Positions 33,312 through 43,745 of a stretch of 64,000 nucleotides of DNA are shown here, one piece after another (the first letter of the stretch is position 1; the number at the start of each line of letters is the position of its first letter). This DNA is from Trichoderma breve (taxonomy: Eukaryota > Ascomycota > Sordariomycetes > Hypocreales > Hypocreaceae): NCBI RefSeq assembly GCF_028502605.1, contig NW_026611594.1, positions 1,195,501 through 1,259,500 on the forward strand, read 5' to 3'. The position numbers and the translations under genes are program-made. The notes under the pieces were generated by a model. That model ran no database searches, was not told the origin of the DNA, and saw only the letters and a program-made list of their open reading frames with translations.

Positions 33312-34028
33312 ATGTTGTTCACTCAGATCTTCCTTGCCGCCGCCATTGTGGTGCCTACTATTGCCACCAAAACTCCGAAATGCACTCCATTTCCTTCGTC
33401 CATGATCGAATACTCATCCGGCTTCAAGCAGCCCAAGCCACCTTTGGTGCAGCCCGAGTTCACGACAAACTTTGTCCAGCACAAGTGGTTCGTAGCCTAC
33501 TTCAATTTGTATTACCGTAGCTAACAGAGTTGTAGGGACGAGACACTGTCTCACGTTATGACCGGATACATTGACAATTCCCCTGCCAAGGGTCTTGTTC
33601 GTGTCAATGAGGCGTATGACGATGCTCCTGCCTCATCGATTTTCAACTACGCGAATGTTACCAAGGATGGTCTGGTGGACAATTTGATGACCATCTACAA
33701 CGGAACGAAGCCATACGTGTGGCAAGGCTATGTCAATTCTAATTATCCCATTTTTGAGAAGGATTTCCTCGTCAAGAACGAGGCTGTCTTTGGTGGCCTC
33801 GTTACAAGGCAGTTCACGGACGGCAATGTGGCATCTGTTAGTAATGCCCTACTCCGAACCTCCATAATACTCTGCTAATCCATGCCATAGTGGGATATTA
33901 TGTATCAGGGAGCAATTCCAGTGACTATCTACGTCAACACTTGCAACGAAATTGTCGGCTACGACTATTTCTCTCCTGGCAGGCGCACACGTGTCGTCAC
34001 CGACTTCTTCAATATTCAGATCAGCTAA
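33312..34028 (+). CDS. Secreted protein of unknown family
   Basis: Three exons (33312-33487, 33536-33836, 33891-34028) encode 204 residues. The first 19 residues form a signal peptide (MLFTQIFLAAAIVVPTIAT). The mature protein is rich in aromatic residues, Asn and Asp, with few Cys (at about 24 and 179), and contains potential N-glycosylation sites (NVTKD, NGTKP). Recognisable phrases are FVQHKWDE across intron 1, VRVNEAYDDA and SIFNYANVT, then WDIMYQGAIPVTIY across intron 2; I do not know the family. Intron 1 uses a GTTCGT donor, which is uncommon but restores the frame exactly. It lies tail to tail with the Zn2Cys6 gene at 34176, 147 bp away. Function unassigned; possibly a secreted effector-like protein. 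Confidence 0.78.
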
Positions 34029-34175
34029 ATGCTATCATATAGAGCTTATAGCTCGCTCAACACCAATGCAAAACTTGTCGAGGAAGACGCACCTGCATCA
34101 ACTCTAGATAATTTTCATTTTCTTTCTTATTTCTAAGTAGTCTTTATCTTTTGGTATATCTATATAGAGAACCTT

Positions 34176-35727
34176 TTAAACACCAGGTTGAATACTATCT
34201 TGATCATCTTGAAACTCCCAAAATTCGAATAGATCTATCTGTATTCTCTCTGCCACAACGAACCCGCTGTTATGTATCTGATTGAGTAGATTTCGCACAT
34301 TATTTCTTTGCCACTCGAACTTAGAATGTGCCCCTGCCATTCTTAAAGGAAATAAGAGAATGGCGCCTGGAATATTTGAAGATTGAAGGATTTTCTCGCA
34401 CAGATATATGATGGCCGCAACGCAACCGTCAATTTCCATTTGGTCCAATTGAGGAATCGTCCAGGGGTGCCAACAGGTATAGTAGGTGAAATTTCTGCAG
34501 TGGAAAAGTCGAACAGCATGGTATTTTGCAAGCGCAAGCTGAGTAAATGGGTCCGTAGGATCTGCCTGTAAAGAGACGCTATCGCACCAATTGCTGATTT
34601 CGCGATCTAGTTCAGTGCCTTCATGTGCTAGGGCCATGATTGAGGGACTAAAAAGTCTTTCTTCTTCTGGTATGCTCTCAATTTGCTCAAAGAGTCTGGT
34701 TTGCGTTAGTATTGTGTCAAATAGGTCTGATTGTTCCATATTTACCGCTTGCTGAATGCTGATGTCTGGATCATTAGCTCGGTGATGCTCGCCGTGGAAT
34801 CTGGAATTCCTGCAGCCTCATGATTTATGCTGTTGTATACCCTCCACTTGCTCTCGGATAAAAACGTTGCGTCTCCGAACATAATTGTCCTATTGGCTTC
34901 AAGCACTCGGAATGCGTTCAAAAGTCTCTGTTGCAGCGATGATGCGTACGCGTTTGGGCCAGCTAGCTGTAAAACCTTCGAGGTGCCATAGAACATATGC
35001 TTTGCCCATCCTTCTCCAGATGATTCGGACATTAACTGTTGTTGCCTTAGCTACATTGCATTGATCATTCTAACGTGATGCGATAATTCTTTACCTCGAA
35101 TAATCCCAGTAGAAATGTGCTCCATGCCACATCTTCGCATACCGCAGCGTCACTTGTTTGCAGTCGCTGTTGAAGTGATTGTAATGAACGGTTATATGAG
35201 CGGTATGCAACGCATTGAGGCGATTCTTTTTGCGCGAATGATCTAATCGACGAGCGCCTACTTGCATCTAGGGCCCCAAGTGCAATGGCTAAGTTTCGCA
35301 ATGGCGGTGAGGTTTGCATCAACGGTAATAGATCTTGCGCTATATCAGTGAAATCTGGGGTAAACTGGCACCGAAGTAATGATGCGGCAAAGCTGCTTAG
35401 GTGTAGATCATTGCTATGAATCTGTATTTGCAACGGTAGTGCCGCAACTTCTAATATCGATTGCTGTGGTGGCGTGTATTTGACAAACTTGACATTAAAC
35501 GCCGTTGAAGCAGTAGCTGAGGATACAGCCTGTGGAGTGCATGATTTTTTGGTACGTCGGCAGTATTCACATGGAACGCCGCCTTGGCACTGTTGATTCC
35601 GGAATTGTTAACCATGGAATTCATCAACTGTTTGCACCGGATTGCGAACCTTTATTTGTCTCTTGGCACAAGCCTGGCAGCGGGTAACTCGCTTCCTCTT
35701 ATCTAGAGGACCGACTGCGCGCTTCAT
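34176..35727 (-). CDS. Zn2Cys6 transcription factor, short form
   Basis: Four exons (35727-35650, 35589-35095, 35050-34746, 34695-34176) encode 465 residues. The zinc cluster uses Cys17, Cys20, Cys27, Cys33, Cys36 and Cys43; intron 1 separates QIK from CQGGVPC. The rest is a fungal C6-factor helical body: LRCQFTPDFTDIAQDLLPLM, LRNLAIALGALDASRR and LLGLFE followed by LRQQQL across intron 2 match the pattern of the family that resembles Aspergillus sterigmatocystin- and wall-pathway C6 regulators (DUF3468-type). No acidic activation tail is visible. Intron 3 (34745-34696) has an ATACTAAC branch site and removes an in-frame TAA. It could regulate the neighbouring secreted genes, which is inference. 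Upstream, 35728-36887 is empty. Confidence 0.85.
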
Positions 35728-36887
35728 AATTTGTGATATGGTTTTCCTAGTTGGACTGAGCAGCCCTGAACTGTTCCATCAATGATTTCTTCAGATGTAA
35801 TTGTTAGCACTAATAGAAACGCATGGAATTTGACGGGGCTGACCGCTTGTGTCTACGGATCCAATTCTCTGCCCTGCAAAAGCCTACCTACAAGGTGCGC
35901 AGAATTTGTAGTACGTATGCAATTGCACGTAACTTCAAGTTCCCACCTATTAACTCCTATTCAATCGCTCTAATCAGCAAATAAATCGCATACTAATTAT
36001 GCGACACCGGTAAATCGGCTCCCTGCTTGTCTTGTCTGAGGTTAGCAGCGCTCAGCAGGAGTCCAGGACGGTATTATTGACGCTTTCATTTGCACACCTA
36101 TGTAGAAATGTGGTGCCTATTGATGATGTACCCGGTTATAAAGATCACAAGTAGCCGTTCTTAGAATAATTGTTCGCTTCTCGAAAGACTTCCAAGGAGG
36201 TAAAAGTTGTTGCTCTCTGGCAATCGATTGTTAGGCTCGGGACAAATTCGTCATCAAACTGGCTGGTGCCCGGAAATTGGATTAGCGTCGAGTCACTGGC
36301 CGCAGCACGAAGCTATTAAGCAAAGCTGAAAGAATCATGGCATTCCGCTGTGGAGATGTTTTCCCCACGTTGTTGAGGTAGCTTAAACCAAAGGAAGCAT
36401 AGAAATCCGAGAGACCTGGTTCTCGATGCTTACACAAACGGACAGCGCCGAATCGGAGCATCGAAAATCTGTCTTAACTGAGACGTGAGACCCGGCGTAG
36501 CTAGTGCGTGTCAACGAATGCGATTCTAGAAATGACGGTAAGAGATTCCGATTGCCAGAGGAGTACCCCAGCACAGAAGATAGCTTGTGCCTGAATAGAG
36601 GATATGGATTAATTATGACAAGGTGGTCGTTCGTCCATCTTAGATGTTTGTCTCTATACGTCAATCTTTCACGTTTACGCCATTCCATAATCCTTTTCTT
36701 TAGCAGCGACAAAAATTTTATAGATGCATCATAACTTAATTACTAAAGAACGGCATATATCATGTTCAACTCTGATAAGTAAAAGAAACGGTCTGAAACC
36801 CACCCTATTCCATCCTGCTAACGGAAAACTACTAGTAGCTTGGCCATAGCTTCTGAAGAATCCCGTTCCATCCGCAGCAGAGCTAAA
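35728..36887. other. Intergenic region
   Basis: 1.2 kb, AT-rich; the open frame 36383-36712 (minus) shows no supporting features. Confidence 0.4.
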
Positions 36888-37703
36888 TTATGCAACAAAA
36901 TTGACGGTCAACTCTCCGTTATTAACGTCATTGCCATCATCGGTAGGGACACTGCCACAAACTTCGCAGCCATGGTCAAGGAGCCATTGCATGTACATTA
37001 GGGTTTGGTCCTTGTTGAAAGTTCGATCGCCAACATTTTGGTAGAAAGCGCAAAGGCGGCCAGTGGCATGTGAGATACAGGCTATTTGCTGTCCTTCTCC
37101 CCAGAGACCGTCGTCGCCACCAGCAACGGTGTTTCTGAGATCGTCGATAGTTCCTCGTTCGGTTCCGGCGATGCCTCCAACACCACAGGTAGAGCTACCG
37201 TTACAGTTGATGCCCAAGCGCTTTGACAGCTTAGAAACACCTTCTCTCTTGGTCTCAGCCCGTTCAATGGCGCTCTTCTCACTTTTGGCAACCACTTTGA
37301 CCATATCCATGCCACGGCGAGCATTGGTGACCATGTTGGCAGTCAACTCTCCATTATTAACATCGTTTCCTTCGTCCACAGGCACGCTACCACACGCACC
37401 ACAGCCGTGGTCGATGAGGGCCTGGACGTACCAGATGGTTTGGTCCACGGTAAATGTTCGACCAGTCATTTGGTAGAAGACACAGAGAGAGGGGTTCCCG
37501 ACAGTGTTGGGAGATTCAACACAAGCGATGTGCTGTCCATCTGAAAACTGTTGATTCGGGTCCATGCCTCGGAGTATGCCAAGAACTTCGCCCAAGCTGC
37601 CACCGTTACCGACGCAGAGGCCGCTGCCTTGGCAATTGATGCCCAGAGTGCTGGCAACAGAGATAGTGCTGGCAAGAGCCAGGAGACTGCTGCGAGAAAT
37701 CAT
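36888..37703 (-). CDS. Secreted KP4 killer-toxin-family protein with two tandem domains
   Basis: A single exon encodes 271 residues. A signal peptide (about 1-19) precedes two homologous domains: domain 1 at about 21-125 and domain 2 at about 163-271. Both contain LGINC, a GQxIACV/I strand, LCxFYQ, LxDHGCxxCGSVP and GNDVNNGELT, the recurring pattern of KP4 and KP4-like fungal proteins. Each domain has six Cys at matching places (24, 30, 61, 74, 101, 104 and 167, 173, 209, 218, 246, 249). Between them is a charged linker with KR at 152-153 and 161-162, the second directly before domain 2, so Kex2 processing into two mature units is likely. The founding KP4 is a virus-encoded toxin of Ustilago that blocks calcium channels; cellular homologues in ascomycetes are thought to act in competition or development. 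Activity of this protein is not established. Confidence 0.9.
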   Translation of the reverse strand: MISRSSLLALASTISVASTLGINCQGSGLCVGNGGSLGEVLGILRGMDPNQQFSDGQHIACVESPNTVGNPSLCVFYQMTGRTFTVDQTIWYVQALIDHGCGACGSVPVDEGNDVNNGELTANMVTNARRGMDMVKVVAKSEKSAIERAETKREGVSKLSKRLGINCNGSSTCGVGGIAGTERGTIDDLRNTVAGGDDGLWGEGQQIACISHATGRLCAFYQNVGDRTFNKDQTLMYMQWLLDHGCEVCGSVPTDDGNDVNNGELTVNFVA

Positions 37704-37798
37704 TGCTGTCGTTTTGAAGCGTAGTGATGATATGATGAGTGATGATGTGAGAGGATATGGAATGAAGAGTTGAGTGCTTCTCGAGCAGAAGACTGGCT

Positions 37799-37807
37799 CT
37801 TTATATA
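37799..37807 (-). promoter_or_regulatory. TATA box of the KP4-family gene
   Basis: TATATAAAG on the minus strand, about 100 bp before the ATG at 37703. Confidence 0.65.
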
Positions 37808-39950
37808 TTCGTAGAATACTCCTTTTTGCATCATAAATGTCTATTCAATTCGAATTCAAGATATATCAGTCGCCTATCAGCTTACGCCAAGAGAAAAGGA
37901 GAAACTTGGTATACCATTACCCTTGTGTAGTTGTGGCCGAGAGAGAAGGGATCGACAGAAGCAGACATCTTGTGAGTATTTCTGTGTCAATTATTGATGG
38001 TTGATAATACGAGTATTATGTTCATGAGCTTTATCGGTATTTCCTTAATATTCTGTTAATGCTGGTGTAGGTGCCTTCTCCCAGACTCAGCAATCCATGA
38101 GTAGTTTTAGAGGTGATCTTCAATAGACTGAAATATATCGAACTACTAATTATCGAATTCTAATGTTATACATTCGCATCACAATCACTAGGAATCTAAT
38201 AGATAGAGACGCCGTATCCGTACAGTCCTCCAGGGGGGGTTTGGTTGTGGGGATAATTCTTGGCATTCGTAATAGCCATTGATGATTACTATATCCTGGT
38301 AATAACATACAAATTAAATCCGTCTTCAAGAGAATGCATTCTTTTTTATTAATACGATGAAACTATCATCATTTTGAGTACTATAGATAGTAGGCCGTTC
38401 ATCGATACCGGTAGCTACCAAAAAGACTATGCTCTGAATCAAAATGGTGTTTATGCTTATCTTCCTTACAAATTGGCGAGAATAAAGCTAAAGTAATCAT
38501 TATCGATGATCCGGTACGTATGATTCAGCTGCGCTCAATTCGGCAACTATTGTCGATGCTCCTTTAAGCAGATCTTTCCAATGTCGGATGAGCGAATATA
38601 TATTTTGTAGGGCACCTAACATTTGCGTCATGCATATACTGCATTTGGAAGAGACGGCCGTCGTTTTACCTCATGTTGGCCAGGACGGACTTTATAAAGC
38701 ATCCCTATGTTAAGCATTGTATGTAGATCATCGACCGGCTTGATGCCTGTTGATTTCCTTCTTCAGGATAGTGGGTAAGAAATGTGTGGTAAAGCTCAGT
38801 GGAGTGACAAAGGTTCCATTTCGTACCTGACATTGAAGCTCCAATTAGGCCATCGCCAAGACAGATTGGTTTCATTGCTTTCTTGGCTGGAAATCAATGA
38901 TGTAAGAATGGCGAATTGACACCAGTCGTCCATACCAGACAAGAATAAATTATCGTTGAGATGATTCCGCCCCGCATGATTATGGGCTGAAGGCTTATCG
39001 CCAAGACGCGCTATTTGTCTTTCTTTTGGTTACCTTTAATACGAACTTGGAAAGCCAAGACACGACATAGTCTTACATCGACACGTGGCTTATATTGTTG
39101 CTCTCATTGTGTCTGCGGCGGTGGAGTTACTGACGTAGATTGTAAGAGTCCAAGTTTCTGGCGCCACGGACTTTATACAGCAAATACCGCCTAGTAGAAG
39201 AACTCAATATGATCCATCGTGGCAATCCTCAATAGAAGAATAAACGTCTAAGTAGGTTGGAGGATGTTGTGGCTCAGTAGACTTTGCTCAGCCCAGTATC
39301 ATGGTCTCCAAAATGCACTAGACTATTGAGATTAGCAGATAGAGAGTTTCATAAATCGTTTGGCAATTATTGGCATCTCTGAGGTAAATCGTACATTGCT
39401 ATAAAAGGGTGTGAGCAAACATTGCGAGATCAATGAGAAGATGCTACTGCTAATCGGTCATTCTGTCATCCTTGGGAATGTAGCATTTGTGACTTCAATC
39501 AAGCGAGTCTTAAGCACATATTAGTTGGCATTGACCCTCTCAAACTCTCAAACAAGAGTCTTAGCTATCTAAAACTCTCTATTGGCAATAATCGAGTTCA
39601 AGCGTGTTCCAGTATACTTTGGTACCTCTGCTGTAAACTGGGACGTCACCTCACTAATCACCGAATAATACTGTCCCAGTAGTCGTGGCACAGGCTCGCA
39701 TTTGCTCTTCGATTTTAAGTACATGATCTGTACTTTGTGCTTTTGAAGCAGATCAAAGGCTACTTTTTCGTTATAGGCTATGCTTCAGTCCTAATCTTGA
39801 CTATACATAGCCTACTCAAGTGCAAGCCCCCGCGCAATTTTCGCCATCCGATACGGCTATTATTCCAGGGCGGCAATCGGCTACCCGTGTTGTGCAAAAT
39901 TTGACATCTAGGGATCCCACCGACCACGCATTCACACATTCACACACACA

Positions 39951-39960
39951 TATATATAAA
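39951..39960 (+). promoter_or_regulatory. TATA box of the alpha/beta hydrolase gene at 39989
   Basis: TATATATAAA ends only 28 bp before the first ATG, following (CA)n. Normal spacing would place transcription start at or near the first ATG, favouring a downstream start codon. Confidence 0.5.
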
Positions 39961-39988
39961 GGCAAAATACCTCAAATATGATGACTGA

Positions 39989-40969
39989 ATGATTCTTTTC
40001 GCCGTCATAATATCATTACTAATCGTCAGCATGGCGCTTCTGGCCCACATCGTTCGCAATATAGCCATGGTTTCTCTTGGGCTTATTAACGTGTCCTCTT
40101 TTACTTCATCGCAGTCACTGGATAACTATATTCCACTTTACAGCATGCTACCTCCCACACCACATCTGCCAGATCCGACATTCTCTGGGACGTCACAGAT
40201 CAATAATATCGATCTTTGGTATGCCTTATTTGGGCCGCCACTGGATTGCGGACGAACCCCCATAGTTTTCCAACATGGCGGCAAGATCAACTCCAACTGG
40301 TGGGCTCTCCAAATCAGACATATTGCTGGCCAGGGACACCCCGTCATCGCAATTGATACAAGAGCTCATGGTCGATCAAAGGATGACCCCGAGGTGCCGC
40401 TCTCATATGACTTATTCGCCAACGATACGGTGGCCCTACTTGAACATCTCAAGGTGTCCAGGGCTTCAATTATTGGGTGGTCTGATGGCGCCAACACTGC
40501 CCTCTCCCTAGCAATGCACCACGGCGAAAAAGTCGATCGCGCATTCATCTTTGGTGCCAATTATCAGCCTGATCAAGCTAATGTTACTGGCATCATGGGA
40601 TTGCCTTTCTTGGAAGATTTGCAAAATAGGATGAAAAGCGAATACGAAGGTTTATCTCCAAATCCAGAAAAGTTTGACGAATTCATGGCGAAAATGGCCA
40701 CGATGCAAAGCACCCTTCCAGACTGGAACAACAAATCTTTTGCCCAAATCGAGACGCGCTTTCAAGATCCGAGCCATGCACCTATTATATGGATTGGGGA
40801 TGGAGATTCGGAGGAAGTCGTACAGAGGAGAGTTGCAGGTGAGATGAGAGATATGATTTGGGGATCAAGCCTCGTGACGCTGCCAGGTGTCGGACACTTT
40901 GGACCTCTCCAAGATCCTGATACGTTCAACGCCATCCTGGATCGATGGCTTGCAGATCGGCGCCGTTAG
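39989..40969 (+). CDS. Alpha/beta hydrolase, probably membrane-anchored or secreted
   Basis: A single exon encodes 326 residues with a hydrophobic N-terminus (FAVIISLLIVSMALLAHIV) that could be a signal anchor. The fold landmarks are VFQHGG (oxyanion, about 92-97), AIDTRAHGRS (about 120-129), the nucleophile elbow GWSDG (about 164-168, Ser166), the acid strand IIWIGDGDS and VGHFGPLQDP with the catalytic His. This is the classic alpha/beta hydrolase order, as in chloroperoxidases, proline iminopeptidases and lactonases. The substrate is unknown. In-frame ATGs follow at 40031 and 40067; since the TATA box is so near 39989, the true start may be one of these. No introns are needed. Confidence 0.82.
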   Translation: MILFAVIISLLIVSMALLAHIVRNIAMVSLGLINVSSFTSSQSLDNYIPLYSMLPPTPHLPDPTFSGTSQINNIDLWYALFGPPLDCGRTPIVFQHGGKINSNWWALQIRHIAGQGHPVIAIDTRAHGRSKDDPEVPLSYDLFANDTVALLEHLKVSRASIIGWSDGANTALSLAMHHGEKVDRAFIFGANYQPDQANVTGIMGLPFLEDLQNRMKSEYEGLSPNPEKFDEFMAKMATMQSTLPDWNNKSFAQIETRFQDPSHAPIIWIGDGDSEEVVQRRVAGEMRDMIWGSSLVTLPGVGHFGPLQDPDTFNAILDRWLADRRR

Positions 40970-41372
40970 CGGTTGCTCCCTAGGTAGTCTCCCGAAAGAA
41001 GCCACTACTATATCAGTCAATAGCGCCGATGATCTTCGTAGGATTACAGTAAGTATCACTACATGATCGCAGCGTTAAATAATTATAAGTATACGTACCT
41101 ATATATATATCTCACAATATGTTGCTATCTTCGTGATCTCAATGCCCTCCCATTTAAACCGTCCACCGCATTTATGCAATAATAAATGACATAAATAACT
41201 AGCTTTAAGGAGTGACGGGTATGATTTGCTCTGTTCACATATCACTATACCTCATCCCTTACTTCAATAGCCTGGATATCTGCCACTATTCACTAAGTAC
41301 CTCGGTACTTAAGCATCCTACGCTTGTAGCCCAGTTGCCATGTAGCACCTTATTGACAATAAACATACCAAG
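40970..41372. other. Convergent spacer
   Basis: 403 bp of AT-rich sequence between two 3' ends; nothing seen. Confidence 0.4.
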
Positions 41373-42341
41373 CTAGTGCTGGAGAGTCAACAGACCTGGT
41401 CGGTAAGGCAAGAGATCGTAGCTACCACCGGAATTGGTTGCTCGTCCCTGGTACAAGAACTGCAAGTTGCAAGGATCAATTGTCATTGTCTGATCGGGAT
41501 TGGTACGAATTAAATCGCCGTGGCTGATGTCGTTGGTCCAAGTCGCGCCGCTGTTCGCCTTGCCAGCGAAGGGTTTACTTTCACTTGTAGTTTGTGGAGT
41601 CCATGTGCCGCCTAGATTGGTTGCTGTAAATGACCGGAAATAGCGCCCATTTGCTCCTATTGCCTCGACAATCATCAAATACTGATTTTGGCCCTGGACG
41701 GAATAGACTTGAACAGCCTCAAACAGGTTGTTAGTCGAATCGCTGAGGATGACTGTCGACGATGAACCGAAGTTTCCTGGGAAATTCCCAATTGGCATGC
41801 TGGCCCTGTAAATTTTGCCGTTGTCTCCTGCAAAGAACAGATACATGTTGCTACTATCACCGATGACTGTCTGGTCGATAGCACTGGCCCCGGATATGGT
41901 GCCGGAGAAAAGTGGCTGTGGTGAAGACCATCCACTCACACTCGAGGGATTGCTTGACGTAAGGTAGGAAAACGTAGTTGGTCCCCATTGATAGGCAAGT
42001 ACCCAAATATTCTTTGGGGCAAAGTAGAAGACAGTAGGGGCCACAGTGCCGGGTGTCATTTTGTTCTGGCTTGCTGATGCCATACCAGACCAGTCGCTAA
42101 AGAGACCAAAGTTCATGGAACCCCAGGTTGATGCAGTGTCATGAAATGATCCAAAAACAAGGTGCTGGCCGTTGTAAATAACATGGGTGAAGTCTTTAAG
42201 TGAGGCCCATCCTGATTTTGGACTGGCCAAGGCACCAGTGGAATTCCAACGATATGTAGATGGAAGCGCGCATGCAGCCACTCGTGCAGTAACAGCAGTC
42301 GCCGAGGCGAGTAACAAGGTTCCAACTTCTAAGAGTCTCAT
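41373..42341 (-). CDS. GH62 alpha-L-arabinofuranosidase, secreted
   Basis: A single exon encodes 322 residues with a signal peptide of about 19 residues. The five-bladed propeller landmarks of GH62 are clear: [20 protein letters not shown], then [19 protein letters not shown] with Asp50 as probable catalytic base, [24 protein letters not shown] with Asp156, and [10 protein letters not shown] with Glu208 as probable acid. The C-terminus [21 protein letters not shown] is also typical. The enzyme removes arabinose side chains from arabinoxylan outside the cell. There is no CBM, as in most Trichoderma-type GH62 proteins. Length fits the family. A TATA box lies at 42429-42436, and a GGCTAAA motif (XYR1-type consensus) at 42691-42697. 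Confidence 0.95.
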   Translation of the reverse strand: MRLLEVGTLLLASATAVTARVAACALPSTYRWNSTGALASPKSGWASLKDFTHVIYNGQHLVFGSFHDTASTWGSMNFGLFSDWSGMASASQNKMTPGTVAPTVFYFAPKNIWVLAYQWGPTTFSYLTSSNPSSVSGWSSPQPLFSGTISGASAIDQTVIGDSSNMYLFFAGDNGKIYRASMPIGNFPGNFGSSSTVILSDSTNNLFEAVQVYSVQGQNQYLMIVEAIGANGRYFRSFTATNLGGTWTPQTTSESKPFAGKANSGATWTNDISHGDLIRTNPDQTMTIDPCNLQFLYQGRATNSGGSYDLLPYRPGLLTLQH

Positions 42342-42428
42342 TATAACTTTTGATTTGAGTTTAAGACCAGGAAGGTATTGATGAATGAAGAATTGAGAGT
42401 CGTCTATTTTAACAGAAAAAGCACAAGT

Positions 42429-42436
42429 CTTTTATA
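42429..42436 (-). promoter_or_regulatory. TATA box of the GH62 gene
   Basis: TATAAAAG on the minus strand, about 90 bp before the ATG at 42341. Confidence 0.6.
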
Positions 42437-42690
42437 AGCTTATGAGCCTGTATATCGTGTAGTCCTGACAAGCTTTGCTAAGCTGGAAGTATTTTGTCAT
42501 GAGTCTCGGTCAGATCGGGTCAACCCACTCTTCATTAATCGGCAGATGTGTATATCGATGCTACATTATGCTTTCAGAAAAGCGCTCCAATCGCCTTTCT
42601 GCCTCGCACACCATTTAGCGTTGCATTTCGAGATTGCGGGGGGGAGTCTTGGCAGATATTACAACAACCGTAATTCAATACCCATACAAA

Positions 42691-42697
42691 GGCTAAA
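42691..42697 (+). promoter_or_regulatory. Possible XYR1-type motif GGCTAAA upstream of GH62
   Basis: GGCTAAA fits the GGC(A/T)4 consensus of the xylanase regulator XYR1/XlnR and lies about 350 bp upstream of the GH62 start. A single 7-bp match is weak evidence. Confidence 0.25.
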
Positions 42698-43745
42698 TTA
42701 CTTGTATTCAAAGGTAGCAGAGCTCCCCTGAGAAGAATTCATATTTTGATCTTCAAAAATTGTTTGATATCGGACTTTAACCGGCTGCCGTCCGGCTATA
42801 TGTGGCTGTAGAACCGGTAGTATTTTATGATCTACAATAACCTGATTGCAAAGGCCTGTCATAGTACGGGCATAATGGTATAATGGCCGCCATATGGTAC
42901 TTTCTATCGATGGAAAATTTACTATCCAAGCTCTCACTTCAATGGGTGATTTATACAACAAATACCTGAATGGTCACTAATTGACTTCTATAGCTGTCTC
43001 GCATTGTGAAACGGTAGTAACAATTTGCTATATATGGACTGATCGACAGTACCAACGTTAAAATAAACAGAAATTGGCATTCGGGTATATTGGTAAGTGT
43101 GTGTGGCTTTACAGCCATCGAGGTCTGCTATTGGTGCGCTAGTAGTGAGCATTCTTACGGAATTCATTATCCACCACAACCCTACTGAAGTTGTAATGCC
43201 ACTCGCTCTCTTCCGAATGTAACATACCTTAACCAACTTAACCATTTTTGTCTACTACTGTATCATCTATACTATTTCAAGCATCAGCCATATAAGCTGA
43301 TTAAAAAAATAGGGATCATAAACTGATTATTTACACACAAAGCTTCAACAATAGCACGTTTGTGTGGATCATCTGTAGCTATTACATACGTATTGCTGAT
43401 CTTGAATGAACTTAAACCTTCGAGTTCTGTGGTTTTTCAATACCCACTTGCTATGTGAGGTGACAAGAATTTGGAGCAATAGGTGTATTCAAGTCTCGCG
43501 TGCTTGCTAGGTATGTGGTATGCCGGGGCACTAATCCGCCCTTTTTAATTCTTTGGACATCTCTTATGGATATGTTAAAATGCGTCACCCGCATCATTGA
43601 GCATTGTTACACTCTTGATCCATTTAGTATTTGACAGCTCTGGAGTTATTGGCGCTGAAATGAGACTACTGATTACATGCTATCACCATATTGCAACTAA
43701 CAATCTCTCATTGCATTACTGCGCAACGTCAGATCGTACGTGTCA
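42698..43745 (-). pseudogene. Decayed protein-coding gene of unknown family
   Basis: One reading frame on the minus strand from about 43680 to 43260 reads like real protein (LISAPITPELSNTKW, RLEYTYCSKFLSPHIASG, NTYVIATDDPHKRAIVEAL) but is cut by in-frame TAA, TAA, TGA and TGA, all reachable from Gln or Arg codons by C-to-T change. Farther on, three segments (43225-43159, 43106-43022, 42965-42698) join in phase through apparent 50-56 nt introns and end at a TAA at 42698, giving IEVRAWIVNFPSIES and KILPVLQPHIAG. Together they look like one gene that has lost function, perhaps by repeat-induced point mutation. I do not recognise the family. Boundaries, especially the left end of transcription, are uncertain. 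Confidence 0.4.

Larger units (their letters stand above)
37704..39988. other. Gene-free AT-rich region of 2.3 kb
   Basis: Beyond the promoter at the left end there is no open frame of useful length on either strand for about 2 kb. I see no gene, repeat or RNA structure to name. Confidence 0.5.

Noticed and set aside
42698..43225. An intact three-exon 139-residue gene
   Set aside because: The phases work, but the DNA upstream continues protein-like sequence in another frame with several stops, so a decayed longer gene explains more.
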